From ATZT02 sp038145175 (lineage in GTDB: Bacteria; Actinomycetota; Actinomycetes; S36-B12; UBA5976): a stretch of DNA of 64,000 nt. Below, piece after piece: positions 1 to 9,392 of this stretch; position 1 is the stretch's first letter, and each line of letters starts with the position of its first letter. A model generated the notes under the pieces. That model was not told where the DNA came from, did no database searches, and saw only the letters and a list, made by a program, of their open reading frames with translations. The DNA lies in assembly GCA_038145175.1 (NCBI GenBank), contig JAYQPE010000001.1, forward strand, positions 62,001-126,000, written 5' to 3'. The position numbers and the translations under genes were made by a program.

Positions 1-528
1 CCAAATTGGCAAAATGGTGATTACTATCAATCCAAACCCGGTGAAGGTCCACATGCAGGTTTAGGAATAGCAAGAAGATTTGCCCAATTAACTTATCGTT
101 CCGAAACAGAATTAGATGTTCGATTTGGTAGAGATAATCAAGATGGAGAAGATCCTTATTCAGATGGTCGATTTGCAATTGAATCTTATTTAGATCATCA
201 CGCCGATAAATTAGCGAGAAGATTTGATGCTAATTCATATATTGTTTTGTCAGATTGCATGTCAACTTTTGATATAGGCAGAAATAGGGGTGGCGTTGGA
301 AACGCATTAGGTCAAATAAAAGCAACAATAGTGGTTGCTGGAATTGATTCTGATCGCTTGTATCCAATTAGACAACAAGCTGATTTAGTGTCAGCTTTAC
401 CTCAAAAAAGTCAATTGCATGTGATTTCTTCACCATTTGGACACGACGGATTTTTGATCGAATTTGATCAAGTTGCACCTGTTATTACTAAAACATTAGA
501 AATTGCCACCCAAAAAATAATTAAATAA
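1..528 (+). CDS. metX: Homoserine O-acetyltransferase, C-terminal part (5' end outside window)
   Basis: Reading frame 1 is open from the first base and gives 175 residues of an alpha/beta-hydrolase-fold acyltransferase. The family acetylates homoserine with acetyl-CoA in methionine synthesis. The end of the active site is visible: the GIDSDRLYP segment carries the catalytic Asp and the GHDGF segment the catalytic His. The nucleophilic Ser lies upstream of the window. The segment around DIGRNRGG corresponds to the family's conserved DVGRGRGG-type motif. The internal ATG at base 259 is not the gene start, because homology continues upstream of it. A homoserine succinyltransferase of the same fold cannot be excluded without the N-terminal half, but MetX is the usual actinobacterial enzyme. 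Confidence 0.88.
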   Translation, partial: PNWQNGDYYQSKPGEGPHAGLGIARRFAQLTYRSETELDVRFGRDNQDGEDPYSDGRFAIESYLDHHADKLARRFDANSYIVLSDCMSTFDIGRNRGGVGNALGQIKATIVVAGIDSDRLYPIRQQADLVSALPQKSQLHVISSPFGHDGFLIEFDQVAPVITKTLEIATQKIIK

Positions 529-531
529 CTC

Positions 532-549
532 TGGGACTTTTTAGTCTCA
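532..549 (+). terminator. Weak hairpin after metX
   Basis: TGGGAC and GTCTCA can pair over 6 bp (one G:U) around a TTTTTA loop, starting 3 bases after the metX stop codon. There is no clean T-run after it, so termination is only a guess. Confidence 0.25.
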
Positions 550-590
550 AGAAACTTGTTTATAAGGCACTAAATTTTAATAATGTAACA

Positions 591-1406
591 GTGAAATACC
601 TGGTCACTTTAATTTTTTCTTTTTTAATAACGATTTCTCCTGCTCAAGCTGAAGTTTCAATAGAAGCAGATCAAGAAAATGAAAGCTATAAAATTACCGG
701 AGAATTACTTCTTGATGAAACTTTTAATGGAAGTTACGAATCGCAAAGACAAGCTGAAAATTGTCAAGGTTGCAGGTGGATTATTGCCAAAATCTGCTAC
801 TTAGAAGATGATGTTGGATCAATTAAAGGTTGTTCCGGTGACGCAGAAAGTTGTATAAGACCTGATGGTGAAATAGGAAAAAGATTGCAAGTCTGGCGAA
901 AATTGGGTGATGATGAACCTTGGCTTGCTGTCGGAGTTATTTGTTTAGCACCAAGTGGTCCAGTGACACCTTCTACTATCAATTTTAAGATAACCGAAGT
1001 AACAAGTGAATACTTACCGAAATTAATTCCAAGTACACAACCACTTAATCATGTATTAGTTAACACAGATATTTACTTCATCAGCAATCAAAATAGAAAT
1101 TTTGGTCCAAAAAATTTAGTAATAACAGGAATTCCTATTACGCTAAATGCTTCTGCAATTTGGACATGGGATTTTGGAGATGGAACAGTGGTTCAAACAG
1201 CAAATACCGGATCAGGATATCCCTATGGAGAAATAAAGCACACATATAAATCCAAAGGGTTAAAAACAATTACAGTGACTACAACTTGGCAAGCTAAGTG
1301 GTCGACAAAAAATAATCTGGACTTACCAGTACTGGGTATAAACTTGGTCCAGAAAACAACATTTAATCTTCTGGCTCATGAAGCAAGAGGAGTATTAACA
1401 CGCTGA
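591..1406 (+). CDS. Secreted PKD-domain protein, function unknown
   Basis: The 271-residue product starts at a GTG and begins with a signal peptide: a short basic start, a hydrophobic stretch to about residue 16, and cleavage after SPAQA near residue 20. Four Cys within residues 55-80 (CQGC...C...C) could form disulfides. Residues of about 190-240 contain the PKD-like signature WDFGDG followed by HTYKSKG, an immunoglobulin-like fold common in exported actinobacterial proteins. No catalytic motif was recognised. It lies between metX and the sigma factor gene, with short gaps on both sides. Export and the PKD fold are read from the sequence. A role in surface binding or adhesion would be inference only. 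Confidence 0.7.
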   Translation: MKYLVTLIFSFLITISPAQAEVSIEADQENESYKITGELLLDETFNGSYESQRQAENCQGCRWIIAKICYLEDDVGSIKGCSGDAESCIRPDGEIGKRLQVWRKLGDDEPWLAVGVICLAPSGPVTPSTINFKITEVTSEYLPKLIPSTQPLNHVLVNTDIYFISNQNRNFGPKNLVITGIPITLNASAIWTWDFGDGTVVQTANTGSGYPYGEIKHTYKSKGLKTITVTTTWQAKWSTKNNLDLPVLGINLVQKTTFNLLAHEARGVLTR

Positions 1407-1458
1407 CCAATAGCCCCATCGAAGTGCGAATCGTGTAATTCGTGACAGAATATGAATT

Positions 1459-1481
1459 GGGCCGGTCGATTTGACAGGCCC
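1459..1481 (+). promoter_or_regulatory. Hairpin in the leader of the sigma factor gene
   Basis: GGGCCGGTC and GACAGGCCC form a 9-bp stem with one mismatch and a 5-base loop, 36 bases before the sigma factor start. No T-run follows, so it is more likely a leader structure or operator than a terminator of the PKD gene. The 111-base gap holds no other clear signal. Confidence 0.35.
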
Positions 1482-1517
1482 TTAAGTGCGTCCAGACTTT
1501 GAGGGGTAAAAAAATAA

Positions 1518-3209
1518 GTGGCAATTTTAGATAAATTTCTTGGCAAATCAAATGTTAAAAAACCTAAAGCCAAAGTTGTCCCATCTAAACCTGCTGCAAA
1601 GCCTGCAGTTAAACCAGCAGCTAAAAAACCTGCCGCAAAAGCTGTTGTAAAAAAACCAATCGCCAAAAAGCCAGCAGCAAAATCAATTACCAAACCGGCT
1701 GCTAAACCAGTTGCTAAAAAACCTGCTGCAAAGCCTGCAGCTAAACCAGCAGTTAAAAATCCGGCTGCGAAACCTGCTGCAAAGAAATCAACTACAAAAC
1801 CAAAAGCTAAAAAACCAGCCACAAAACCAATAGCTAAGAAATCTGTAGTAAAGAAAACAACTTCTAAACCAATTGCAAAACTTAAACCAGTTAAACCTTT
1901 AAAACCAGTAAAACCTACAAAACCTACAAAACCAACAAAAGAAACAAAGAATCAAAAACAAAAAGTTTCAGAAACTTCACCTAAAAATGATAAGAATTTA
2001 AAACCAGCTGATAAAAAAGGTAAGAAAGATAAAGGTTTTGCCAAAGTAATAATGGTTGATGGCGAACTAGTTACCGTAGATGATGTTGAAGAAGTTGATC
2101 CAGCTGAATTAGAAGCGATTGCAGAACTTGAAAAAGAAAGTTTAGAAGAGTTAAATGAAGAAATTGCTGAAGTTGGGGAAGTAGATGATTCTTCGGAAGA
2201 AAATACGAAAATTAGTGCCACGGTAGATGAATCAGAAGCTTTCGTAATTTCTGATACAGATGATGCTGATGAACCAACTCAAAAAGTAACTGTCGCAGGA
2301 GCCACTGCAGATCCAGTAAAAGATTATTTGAAACAAATTGGAAAAGTTGCGCTTTTAAATGCTGAACAAGAAGTTGAATTAGCAAAAAGAATAGAAGCAG
2401 GATTATTTGCAGAAGAAAAATTAGCTGCAGGTGGTATTAAAGATAGAAAATACAGAAAAGATTTGGAATGGATTGCAGAGGATGGACAACGAGCCAAGAA
2501 TCATCTTCTTGAAGCAAATTTACGTTTGGTTGTTTCTTTAGCCAAAAGATATACAGGTAGAGGCATGCTTTTCTTGGATTTAATACAAGAAGGAAACTTA
2601 GGTTTGATTCGTGCGGTAGAAAAATTTGATTACACCAAAGGTTATAAATTCTCGACATATGCAACTTGGTGGATTCGCCAAGCAATAACTCGAGCGATGG
2701 CAGATCAAGCAAGAACAATACGTATTCCAGTTCATATGGTTGAAGTAATTAATAAATTAGCCAGAGTTCAAAGACAAATGCTTCAAGATTTAGGAAGAGA
2801 ACCAACCCCTGAAGAATTAGCTAAAGAACTTGACATGACTCCAGACAAAGTTATTGAAGTTCAAAAATATGGTCGCGAACCGATATCACTTCACACTCCA
2901 CTTGGTGAAGATGGAGATTCAGAATTTGGTGACTTAATTGAAGACTCTGAAGCAATTGTTCCAAGTGATGCTGTTTCGTTTACTTTGCTACAAGAACAAC
3001 TTGATTCAGTTTTAGATACCTTAAGTGAACGTGAACGAGGGGTTGTTCGCATGAGATTTGGATTAACAGATGGCCAACCTAAAACTTTAGATGAAATCGG
3101 TCAAGTTTATGGAGTGACTCGGGAAAGAATTAGACAAATTGAATCAAAAACAATGTCGAAACTTAGACATCCATCTAGATCTCAAGTATTGAGAGATTAT
3201 TTAGATTAA
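1518..3209 (+). CDS. sigA: Principal RNA polymerase sigma factor (SigA/HrdB, sigma-70 group 1)
   Basis: This 563-residue factor directs core RNA polymerase to housekeeping promoters. Residues of about 15-135 form a Lys/Ala/Pro tail with at least nine PAAK units. An acidic stretch follows at about 175-240. Region 1.2 (DPVKDYLKQIGKV) starts near 264. Region 2 includes RLVVSLAKRY and the -10 reading segment YATWWIRQAI near 385. Region 4 ends in a helix-turn-helix (GVTRERIRQIE). Actinobacterial SigA proteins typically carry such a basic-then-acidic N-terminal tail. The GTG start follows GAGGGG at 1501-1506. The following DUF7455, parE and parC genes match the neighbourhood of hrdB in Streptomyces. 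Confidence 0.97.
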   Translation: MAILDKFLGKSNVKKPKAKVVPSKPAAKPAVKPAAKKPAAKAVVKKPIAKKPAAKSITKPAAKPVAKKPAAKPAAKPAVKNPAAKPAAKKSTTKPKAKKPATKPIAKKSVVKKTTSKPIAKLKPVKPLKPVKPTKPTKPTKETKNQKQKVSETSPKNDKNLKPADKKGKKDKGFAKVIMVDGELVTVDDVEEVDPAELEAIAELEKESLEELNEEIAEVGEVDDSSEENTKISATVDESEAFVISDTDDADEPTQKVTVAGATADPVKDYLKQIGKVALLNAEQEVELAKRIEAGLFAEEKLAAGGIKDRKYRKDLEWIAEDGQRAKNHLLEANLRLVVSLAKRYTGRGMLFLDLIQEGNLGLIRAVEKFDYTKGYKFSTYATWWIRQAITRAMADQARTIRIPVHMVEVINKLARVQRQMLQDLGREPTPEELAKELDMTPDKVIEVQKYGREPISLHTPLGEDGDSEFGDLIEDSEAIVPSDAVSFTLLQEQLDSVLDTLSERERGVVRMRFGLTDGQPKTLDEIGQVYGVTRERIRQIESKTMSKLRHPSRSQVLRDYLD

Positions 3210-3211
3210 AA

Positions 3212-3418
3212 TTAGTTTGTAGCTTTTAATATTTCAGTTTCGTCGACATATTCTTTTGCAATTAATTTTAGTTTTTCTTCATGCTGTTTGGCATGATGAC
3301 CACAAAAAATCAATGTTCCACCAGTTGGAAGAGTAACTCGAACATAGGCTTGAGCACCACAACGATCACAACGATCAGATGCGGTTAAAGCAGATCCTGC
3401 TGTAAGTACTGAACTCAA
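3212..3418 (-). CDS. Small conserved actinobacterial protein, DUF7455 type (zinc-ribbon-like)
   Basis: The 68-residue protein contains CDRCG near residue 17 and a later Cys-x-His-His (CGHHAK), a plausible four-ligand zinc site. Proteins of this size and pattern sit next to the principal sigma factor gene in many actinobacteria; the function is unknown. The start is TTG with AGAAAGG about nine bases upstream. Its stop lies 2 bases from the stop of sigA on the other strand, leaving no room for a terminator. Confidence 0.75.
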   Translation of the reverse strand: MSSVLTAGSALTASDRCDRCGAQAYVRVTLPTGGTLIFCGHHAKQHEEKLKLIAKEYVDETEILKATN

Positions 3419-3624
3419 GGTCTTGGCCTTTCTTCTAACTTTGGTTCCTTATTCAATCATCATGGCAAATAGATTTATTGCAACTTGAAGCAGTACCAAG
3501 GCGTGTCGGTGAAAACTGTCACAGACTTTATAAAAGGTGTTGCGGTGAGGGGAAAACAGCGTTAAAGCAAGCAGAATTAGGTAATAGTTAATTACATTTC
3601 GCCTATTGCCAAAGGATTAAAAAT

Positions 3625-5700
3625 TTGAGTCCTACCAATAATGCGACAAATTCTGAATACAATGCAAAAAATCTTTCGGTACTCGAAGGCTTAGAAGCAG
3701 TCAGAAAACGTCCTGGAATGTACATCGGTTCTACTGATGGACGTGGCTTAATGCATTGCGTTTGGGAATTAATTGATAACTCAGTAGATGAAGCACTAGC
3801 AGGTCATGCAAAAAGAATTCATGTCAAATTAATGCCTGATGATTCTGTGTTAGTTATTGACGATGGTCGTGGTATTCCAGTTGATATTGAAGCAAAAACA
3901 AAATTAACTGGTGTGGAATTAGTAATGACCAAACTTCATGCTGGAGGAAAATTTGGTTCTGGTTCTTATACAGCTTCTGGAGGGTTACATGGTGTAGGTG
4001 CATCAGTTGTAAATGCGTTAAGTGTTCGTATGGATGTAGAAGTAGATCGAAATGGAAAAACTCATAAAGCTTCCTTTCAAAGAGGAACCACAGGAATATT
4101 TAAAGGTGAAGGACCGAATGCAAAATTTACAAAAGAATCTGGATTAAAAATTGCCGGTAAATCAATTAAAGCAACGGGGACAAGAGTTAGATTTTGGCCA
4201 GATCCAGAAATATTTGTAAAAGACCTACATCTAGATGCCGCAGCACTCATGCAGCGTGCTAGACAAACCGCATTTTTAGTTCCTGGATTAGCAGTTGCAG
4301 TTTCTGATTTACGAGATAAAGAAAAAACGGAAGTCGAATATAAATTTAAAGGTGGAATTACAGAATTTGTGGAACATATGTCCACAGGGGAAGCAATCAC
4401 AAGTGTTGTTCGCTTACAAGGAAAAGGTCATTTCACAGAGAATGTTCCAGTATTAGATGACCATGGTCACATGCGTCCAAAAGAAGTTGAAAGGGACATG
4501 GCTGTCGATATCGCTCTTCGTTGGAATAATGGATTCGATACAGAAGTTAAATCATTTGTAAACGTGGTAGCAACACCTAAAGGTGGAACTCACGTAGCTG
4601 GATTTGATAGAGCAATAGTAAAAGTAATTAATGATCAACTGAAAAGTCAAAGAGTTTTAAAAAATAACGAAGAAAGTGTATTAAAAGAAGACATTTTAGA
4701 AGGCCTAACTGCTGTCATAAGTGTTCGTTTACCTGAACCGCAATTTGAAGGTCAAACTAAAGAAATACTTGGCACACCCGCTGCACAAAAAATAGTGACC
4801 ACAGTTGTAACAGATGAGTTCAATAAATGGTTTAAAAACCCTCCAAGAGGAGACAAAGCTAAAACTAAAGTTCTTTTAGAAAAAATTGCAAATGCTGCCA
4901 GAGCAAGAATTGCTGCAAGAAATCAAAGAGATGTTCAAAGAAGAAAAAATGCTATTGAATCATCTTCACTTCCTGCAAAACTTGCAGATTGCAGATCTAA
5001 TGATGTTGAAAACTCTGAATTGTTTATCGTTGAGGGAGATAGTGCGCTTGGAACTGCAAAACTTGCCAGAAATTCTGAATATCAAGCACTTTTGCCCATC
5101 AGAGGAAAGATTCTAAATGTTCAAAAAGCATCAGTTGCTGATGTTTTGAAAAATGCTGAGTGTGCTTCAATTATTTCAGTAGTTGGTGGCGGTTCAGGAA
5201 AAACTTTTGAATTAGAAGAGGTTCGTTATAGCAAGATAATTTTGATGTCTGATGCAGATGTAGATGGCGCTCATATTAGATGTTTGCTATTGACTTTATT
5301 TCATCGATATATGAAACCACTTTTGGATAGTGGAAGAGTTTTTGCAGCAGTTCCACCACTTCATCGAATAGAAACAGTTTCAAGTGGTAAAAAATTAGGA
5401 GAGATAATTTACACCTATTCAGATGAAGAGATGAAAAAAACAGTTGCCGCTTTAGAAAAATCAGGTCAAAAAATCAAACAACCAATTCAAAGATATAAAG
5501 GCCTTGGCGAAATGGATGCGAAACAGTTAAGAGAAACAACTATGAATAGAGATTCCAGAACTTTAAGAAGAATTACTGTAAAAGATGCTGAAGAGGCGAG
5601 TGAAGTTTTTGACTTGTTAATGGGAACTGATGTAGGACCAAGAAAAGAATTTATAGTTCATGGAGCAGATGAACTTGATAAATCTAGGATCGACGCCTAG
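3625..5700 (+). CDS. parE: DNA topoisomerase IV subunit B (GyrB-like ParE)
   Basis: The 691-residue subunit supplies ATPase and TOPRIM activity to a type IIA topoisomerase that decatenates daughter chromosomes. The N-terminal GHKL ATPase shows IDNSVDEA (about 51), DDGRGIP (about 74) and GGLHGVG (about 118). The TOPRIM domain has EGDSA near 470 and the metal-binding DADVDGAH near 541. The EGDSALGTAKLAR form and the position beside sigA match Streptomyces ParE rather than the gyrase GyrB near dnaA. The TTG start has AAAGGA upstream. The 206-base gap before it, the longest in the window, should hold its promoter, but no convincing -35/-10 pair was seen. Its stop abuts that of the opposing reductase gene. 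Confidence 0.92.
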   Translation: MSPTNNATNSEYNAKNLSVLEGLEAVRKRPGMYIGSTDGRGLMHCVWELIDNSVDEALAGHAKRIHVKLMPDDSVLVIDDGRGIPVDIEAKTKLTGVELVMTKLHAGGKFGSGSYTASGGLHGVGASVVNALSVRMDVEVDRNGKTHKASFQRGTTGIFKGEGPNAKFTKESGLKIAGKSIKATGTRVRFWPDPEIFVKDLHLDAAALMQRARQTAFLVPGLAVAVSDLRDKEKTEVEYKFKGGITEFVEHMSTGEAITSVVRLQGKGHFTENVPVLDDHGHMRPKEVERDMAVDIALRWNNGFDTEVKSFVNVVATPKGGTHVAGFDRAIVKVINDQLKSQRVLKNNEESVLKEDILEGLTAVISVRLPEPQFEGQTKEILGTPAAQKIVTTVVTDEFNKWFKNPPRGDKAKTKVLLEKIANAARARIAARNQRDVQRRKNAIESSSLPAKLADCRSNDVENSELFIVEGDSALGTAKLARNSEYQALLPIRGKILNVQKASVADVLKNAECASIISVVGGGSGKTFELEEVRYSKIILMSDADVDGAHIRCLLLTLFHRYMKPLLDSGRVFAAVPPLHRIETVSSGKKLGEIIYTYSDEEMKKTVAALEKSGQKIKQPIQRYKGLGEMDAKQLRETTMNRDSRTLRRITVKDAEEASEVFDLLMGTDVGPRKEFIVHGADELDKSRIDA

Positions 5701-6681
5701 TTATTCAACACTTCCTGAAGAATGACCAGGAAATAAGTGAGCTTCAGGATTAATTGCAACTGCTGCGTTATTTACGGCAGTTGCTGCTTCGCCAAAACCA
5801 ACTGAAATCAAAGCAACTTTTCCTGGATAAGTTGAAATATCTCCAGCAGCAAAAACTCTTTCAATATTTGTATGCATTCCAGAATCAACAACAATTTTTC
5901 TTGCTTCTAAATTCAAGCCCCAGTTTGCTAATGGACCAATATTTGCAGTAAAACCGAGAGCTGCAACTAAAGTTTGGCAATTAATCATTTTCATTTCATT
6001 AGTTTTGCTTTTTTTGTATTCAATCTTTTCAATTTGTCCATTACCTAAAACTTGAGTGACTTCTGCTTCGGTAATTAATGTGACACCCAATTTAGAAACT
6101 TGATCAACAGTTGCTTGATGAGCTCTAAATTTATCTCTTCTATGAATTAGCGTTATTGATTTTGCAATTGGAAATAGTTCATTTGCCCAATCAAATGCAG
6201 AATCGCCACCACCTACGATAACTACGTCTTTGCCTTTGTGTTCATCAAGTTTTGGTACAAAATGAACAAGTCCTTTTCCACCCCAACCATCTGCAGCTGG
6301 CAGAGGACGTGGTGTGAATTTTCCAATACCACCAGTAATGATTACAGCTTTTGCATTGATTGTTTCTTTTTCAGAACTAATAGTTATTGACTTATCAGAA
6401 TTAATTTCTAATGTTGACGCAGTTTGATTTAGAAAAAATTTAGGATTAGATGGTTTTGCTTGATTCAAAAGACTTTCAATTAAATCTTTACCCTTAATTG
6501 AAGGAAAACCACCCACATCAAAAATTGCTTTTTCTGGATACATGGCTGTAATTTGTCCACCTGGTTCTTCTAAACTATCCATGATGGCAACGCTCATGCC
6601 TCGAAATCCTGCGTAGTATGCACCATATAAACCTGCAGGTCCTGCACCAATAATCAAAATATCAAAATTGTGATTTGCCAT
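5701..6681 (-). CDS. Ferredoxin/flavodoxin-NADP+ reductase, thioredoxin-reductase-like type
   Basis: The 326-residue flavoprotein has an N-terminal FAD-binding motif (IGAGPAGLYGAYYAG, about 10-25) and a central NADPH-binding motif (VIVGGGDSAFDWAN, about 155). It has no CxxC redox pair, which separates it from true thioredoxin reductase and fits the YumC-type reductase family. That family passes electrons between NADPH and ferredoxin or flavodoxin. The C-terminal region with VFAAGDISTYPGK is the usual FAD-contacting segment. Length is normal for the family. It lies 53 bases downstream of parC on the same strand and may be co-transcribed. The physiological partner is unknown. Confidence 0.85.
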   Translation of the reverse strand: MANHNFDILIIGAGPAGLYGAYYAGFRGMSVAIMDSLEEPGGQITAMYPEKAIFDVGGFPSIKGKDLIESLLNQAKPSNPKFFLNQTASTLEINSDKSITISSEKETINAKAVIITGGIGKFTPRPLPAADGWGGKGLVHFVPKLDEHKGKDVVIVGGGDSAFDWANELFPIAKSITLIHRRDKFRAHQATVDQVSKLGVTLITEAEVTQVLGNGQIEKIEYKKSKTNEMKMINCQTLVAALGFTANIGPLANWGLNLEARKIVVDSGMHTNIERVFAAGDISTYPGKVALISVGFGEAATAVNNAAVAINPEAHLFPGHSSGSVE

Positions 6682-6734
6682 GACTCTATTCTGCTATATC
6701 TTTATTTTTTTGCTACTTGGGCTTAATAATTTAA

Positions 6735-8288
6735 TCAAGCATCTACTAATTCTTCAGATTTTTTTGTAGCTTCACTAATTATTTTTCCTGTTTCAGAAAC
6801 TAGTGAAGTTCTTCTTGGGGTTGAGAAATATTTAGCAACAGCTGATAGCTCTTCCGCAACTGTGTTTCTTAATTTCTTGGAACTTGCCAGAATTGATTTC
6901 AAATCAGAAATTGTTTGACTTAATTGTTTTTGTTCAGTTTGTAACTCAAGTTTTGAAGTTTTGGTTAACCTACGAAGAGGCATATCAAGAATATATGTTG
7001 CTTGCGCATCTGAAAGCTTAAAAGTTTTCATTAATCCACTTTTAGCTTCTTGAGCATCATCACTTGATCTAATTAATTTAATTACTTTATCAATATCAAC
7101 TATTGCAAGTAATAAGCCTTCAACTAAGTGTAATCTGTCGGTTGCCTTATCTAATCTAAATTTGCTTCTACGTTTGACCACATCAATTCTGTGCTCTAAA
7201 TAAACTTCAAGTAAATCCTTTAATCCTAAAGTTCTTGGTCTTCCTTCAACTAAAGCAACATTGTTAATAGAAAAAGATTCTTCCATTGGAGTCAGTCTGT
7301 ATAAATCACTCAAAACTTTTTGAGCATCATGCCCATTTTTGATTTCAATTACTAGCCTTAAACCTTTTTCTCCATCAGTCAAGTCGATAACTCTAGAAAT
7401 ACCTTGAAGTTTTTTTCCTTCGATTAAGTCTTTAATTCTTTCAATTACTTTTTCTGCTCCGATGTTGAAAGGCAATTCGGTAATGATTAATCCATCTTTT
7501 TTTGCTTTTACTTTTTCTATTTGAACGGTTGCTCTCATTCTGAAAGCACCTTTGCCAGTTAAATATGCTTCCTTAATTCCATCTCCAACTAAAATTTTTC
7601 CACCGCTTGGAAGATCTGGACCTGGAACAATTTTCATTAGTTCTTTAGGTTTAATTTCTGGATTTTCAATAAGAGTCAGTAAAGCTTCAACAATTTCACC
7701 TAAGTTATGTGGCGGCATGTTTGTCGCCATACCAACAGCAATACCAGTTGCACCATTTACTAAAAGATTTGGAAATGCTGCAGGTAAAACTTCTGGTTCG
7801 ACTTCTCGTCCATCGTAGTTAGATCTGAATTCAACAACATCTTCATCTATAGATGCAGTCAAACCAAGAGCAGTTGGAGCCAAACGACATTCTGTGTAAC
7901 GCATCGCAGCTGGTCCATCATCAAGTGAACCGAAATTTCCTTGACCATCTATTAATGGAATTCTTAAAGAAAAAGGTTGTGCCATGCGAACTAATGCGTC
8001 ATAAATTGCACCATCACCATGTGGATGCAATCGACCCATAACTTCACCAACAACACGTGCACTTTTTACATGTCCTCGCTCGGGACGCAATCCCATTTCG
8101 TTCATTTGATAAAGAATTCTTCGTTGCACTGGCTTTAAACCATCTCTTGCATCTGGAAGAGCACGTGAATAAATAACTGAATAGGCATATTCCAAAAATG
8201 ATCCACGCATCTCGCGTGAAACATCAATGTCAATAATCTTTTCTGGATTTAAAGGCAAAGTATCATTTTTTGATTTTTTACTCGCCAT
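6735..8288 (-). CDS. parC: DNA topoisomerase IV subunit A (ParC) lacking the C-terminal domain
   Basis: The 517-residue subunit forms the DNA cleavage and rejoining core with ParE. The winged-helix domain contains HPHGDGAIYDAL and the catalytic Tyr131 in AMRYTECRL. Gly93 stands where E. coli GyrA has the quinolone-contacting Ser83. The tower and coiled-coil region follow, and the protein ends soon after the coiled coil. Typical ParC or GyrA proteins run past 750 residues with a beta-pinwheel C-terminal domain that wraps DNA; this part is absent. The next gene begins only 53 bases on, so no pinwheel remnant exists. Chlamydial ParC is similarly short, so a functional core enzyme is plausible. 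Confidence 0.9.
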   Translation of the reverse strand: MASKKSKNDTLPLNPEKIIDIDVSREMRGSFLEYAYSVIYSRALPDARDGLKPVQRRILYQMNEMGLRPERGHVKSARVVGEVMGRLHPHGDGAIYDALVRMAQPFSLRIPLIDGQGNFGSLDDGPAAMRYTECRLAPTALGLTASIDEDVVEFRSNYDGREVEPEVLPAAFPNLLVNGATGIAVGMATNMPPHNLGEIVEALLTLIENPEIKPKELMKIVPGPDLPSGGKILVGDGIKEAYLTGKGAFRMRATVQIEKVKAKKDGLIITELPFNIGAEKVIERIKDLIEGKKLQGISRVIDLTDGEKGLRLVIEIKNGHDAQKVLSDLYRLTPMEESFSINNVALVEGRPRTLGLKDLLEVYLEHRIDVVKRRSKFRLDKATDRLHLVEGLLLAIVDIDKVIKLIRSSDDAQEAKSGLMKTFKLSDAQATYILDMPLRRLTKTSKLELQTEQKQLSQTISDLKSILASSKKLRNTVAEELSAVAKYFSTPRRTSLVSETGKIISEATKKSEELVDA

Positions 8289-8378
8289 TATTTAACCTCA
8301 ATAAGAATAATTTGGTAACCGGCTTTAATCATGCCTTTTTATATTTCAAAATTGGTGCTGCCACACCGAGGCAATGAC

Positions 8379-9308
8379 TTATTGGCCACCTTTTGATCCA
8401 AAGAGAATTTCATCCCAACTTGGCACCGATGCTCTTTTACCTTTGGCATGTTTAGGTGTGTCATTTACCGCAATTGGTTCGACAATTTCTTCGACTGCTT
8501 CTTCAATTTTGATTTCAGGTTTTATTTCTGGTTGAGAAACCACAGATGTTGGTTTACTTATAATTGGTTGAACTTCAGCTACTGGTTCTTGTTTTGGGAT
8601 AGGGACAGTATTTGAAACATCTTGTTTTACACCTTCAGGTGTTACCCATTTAGGAATTTCTTCTTTAACTTCTTCTACTACTTTTGGAACACTTACTAAT
8701 TTAGGTGCAACGTGTTCGATAGTTGGAGTGTGATTTATTTCTGGAGATACATCAAGTAACCATCTTGCAACATCATCAAGTGGCGCAATTGTTGCTACAT
8801 CAGGATCAAATGCCCAATGTGCTTCTGTTTCACCTTTTCTGCCAATAAAAGAACAAGCAATATTCCATCTGCCATCTTCTCTTCTCCAGGCATCCCATTT
8901 TGTTGATTCAATATCTCCACCACCATGCAAAATTCTGGTTTGAACTATTTCATCAAATGCAGCACTTCCGTGTGCTCTTCTTATTTCAGTTTCTCTAGCT
9001 CTTTTAGAAATCCAATATCTTTCTTGCAAAACTGGTGGTTCAAATCTTTTGATTCTTTCTAACGGAATGCTACTTACCAACGCTAAATCTTCGGCAGCAA
9101 TTCCTGCACGAATTCTTGCTTGAATTTCTGCAACGGTTAATTCATGATCTTTATCATGAATAGATGCTTTTGGTCTTTTTTTCCAATTACGAGCTGCATC
9201 TCTAGTTTTTTCATCTAGATCTAATGCGAATTCATTACCATTTTCATCTTTCAAAACAAATTTTGAGCCATCATCACTTAGGGATCCAAAAGTTAATTTT
9301 TTGGCCAT
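8379..9308 (-). CDS. sepH: SepH, actinobacterial cell division protein (DUF3071)
   Basis: In Streptomyces and Mycobacterium SepH binds FtsZ and promotes filament bundling during division. This 309-residue protein has the conserved N-terminal DUF3071 domain (about 1-175), including LTVAEIQARIRAG, a helix-turn-helix-like segment, and the Trp-rich WDAWRREDGRW. A low-complexity Val/Glu/Pro linker follows to about 290. The short conserved end PSWDEILFGSK closes it. This domain order is that of SepH. It is upstream of parC on the same strand with a 90-base gap that may carry the parC promoter. Confidence 0.9.
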   Translation of the reverse strand: MAKKLTFGSLSDDGSKFVLKDENGNEFALDLDEKTRDAARNWKKRPKASIHDKDHELTVAEIQARIRAGIAAEDLALVSSIPLERIKRFEPPVLQERYWISKRARETEIRRAHGSAAFDEIVQTRILHGGGDIESTKWDAWRREDGRWNIACSFIGRKGETEAHWAFDPDVATIAPLDDVARWLLDVSPEINHTPTIEHVAPKLVSVPKVVEEVKEEIPKWVTPEGVKQDVSNTVPIPKQEPVAEVQPIISKPTSVVSQPEIKPEIKIEEAVEEIVEPIAVNDTPKHAKGKRASVPSWDEILFGSKGGQ

Positions 9309-9392
9309 GCGACACCTCCAAAACTTGTGTTACAGGAGTGAATAGGGACTTTTCCTGTGTAGGAATAACGCTACGAGAAAAACACTGATTAA

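Noticed and set aside
1459..1481. Intrinsic terminator after the PKD gene
   Set aside because: The stem is good but no T-run follows, so it is listed as a leader structure instead.
1376..1822. Long reverse-strand frame with GFAAGF-type repeats opposite the sigma factor
   Set aside because: It is the antisense reading of the Lys/Ala/Pro repeats of sigA and has no ribosome binding site or known family.
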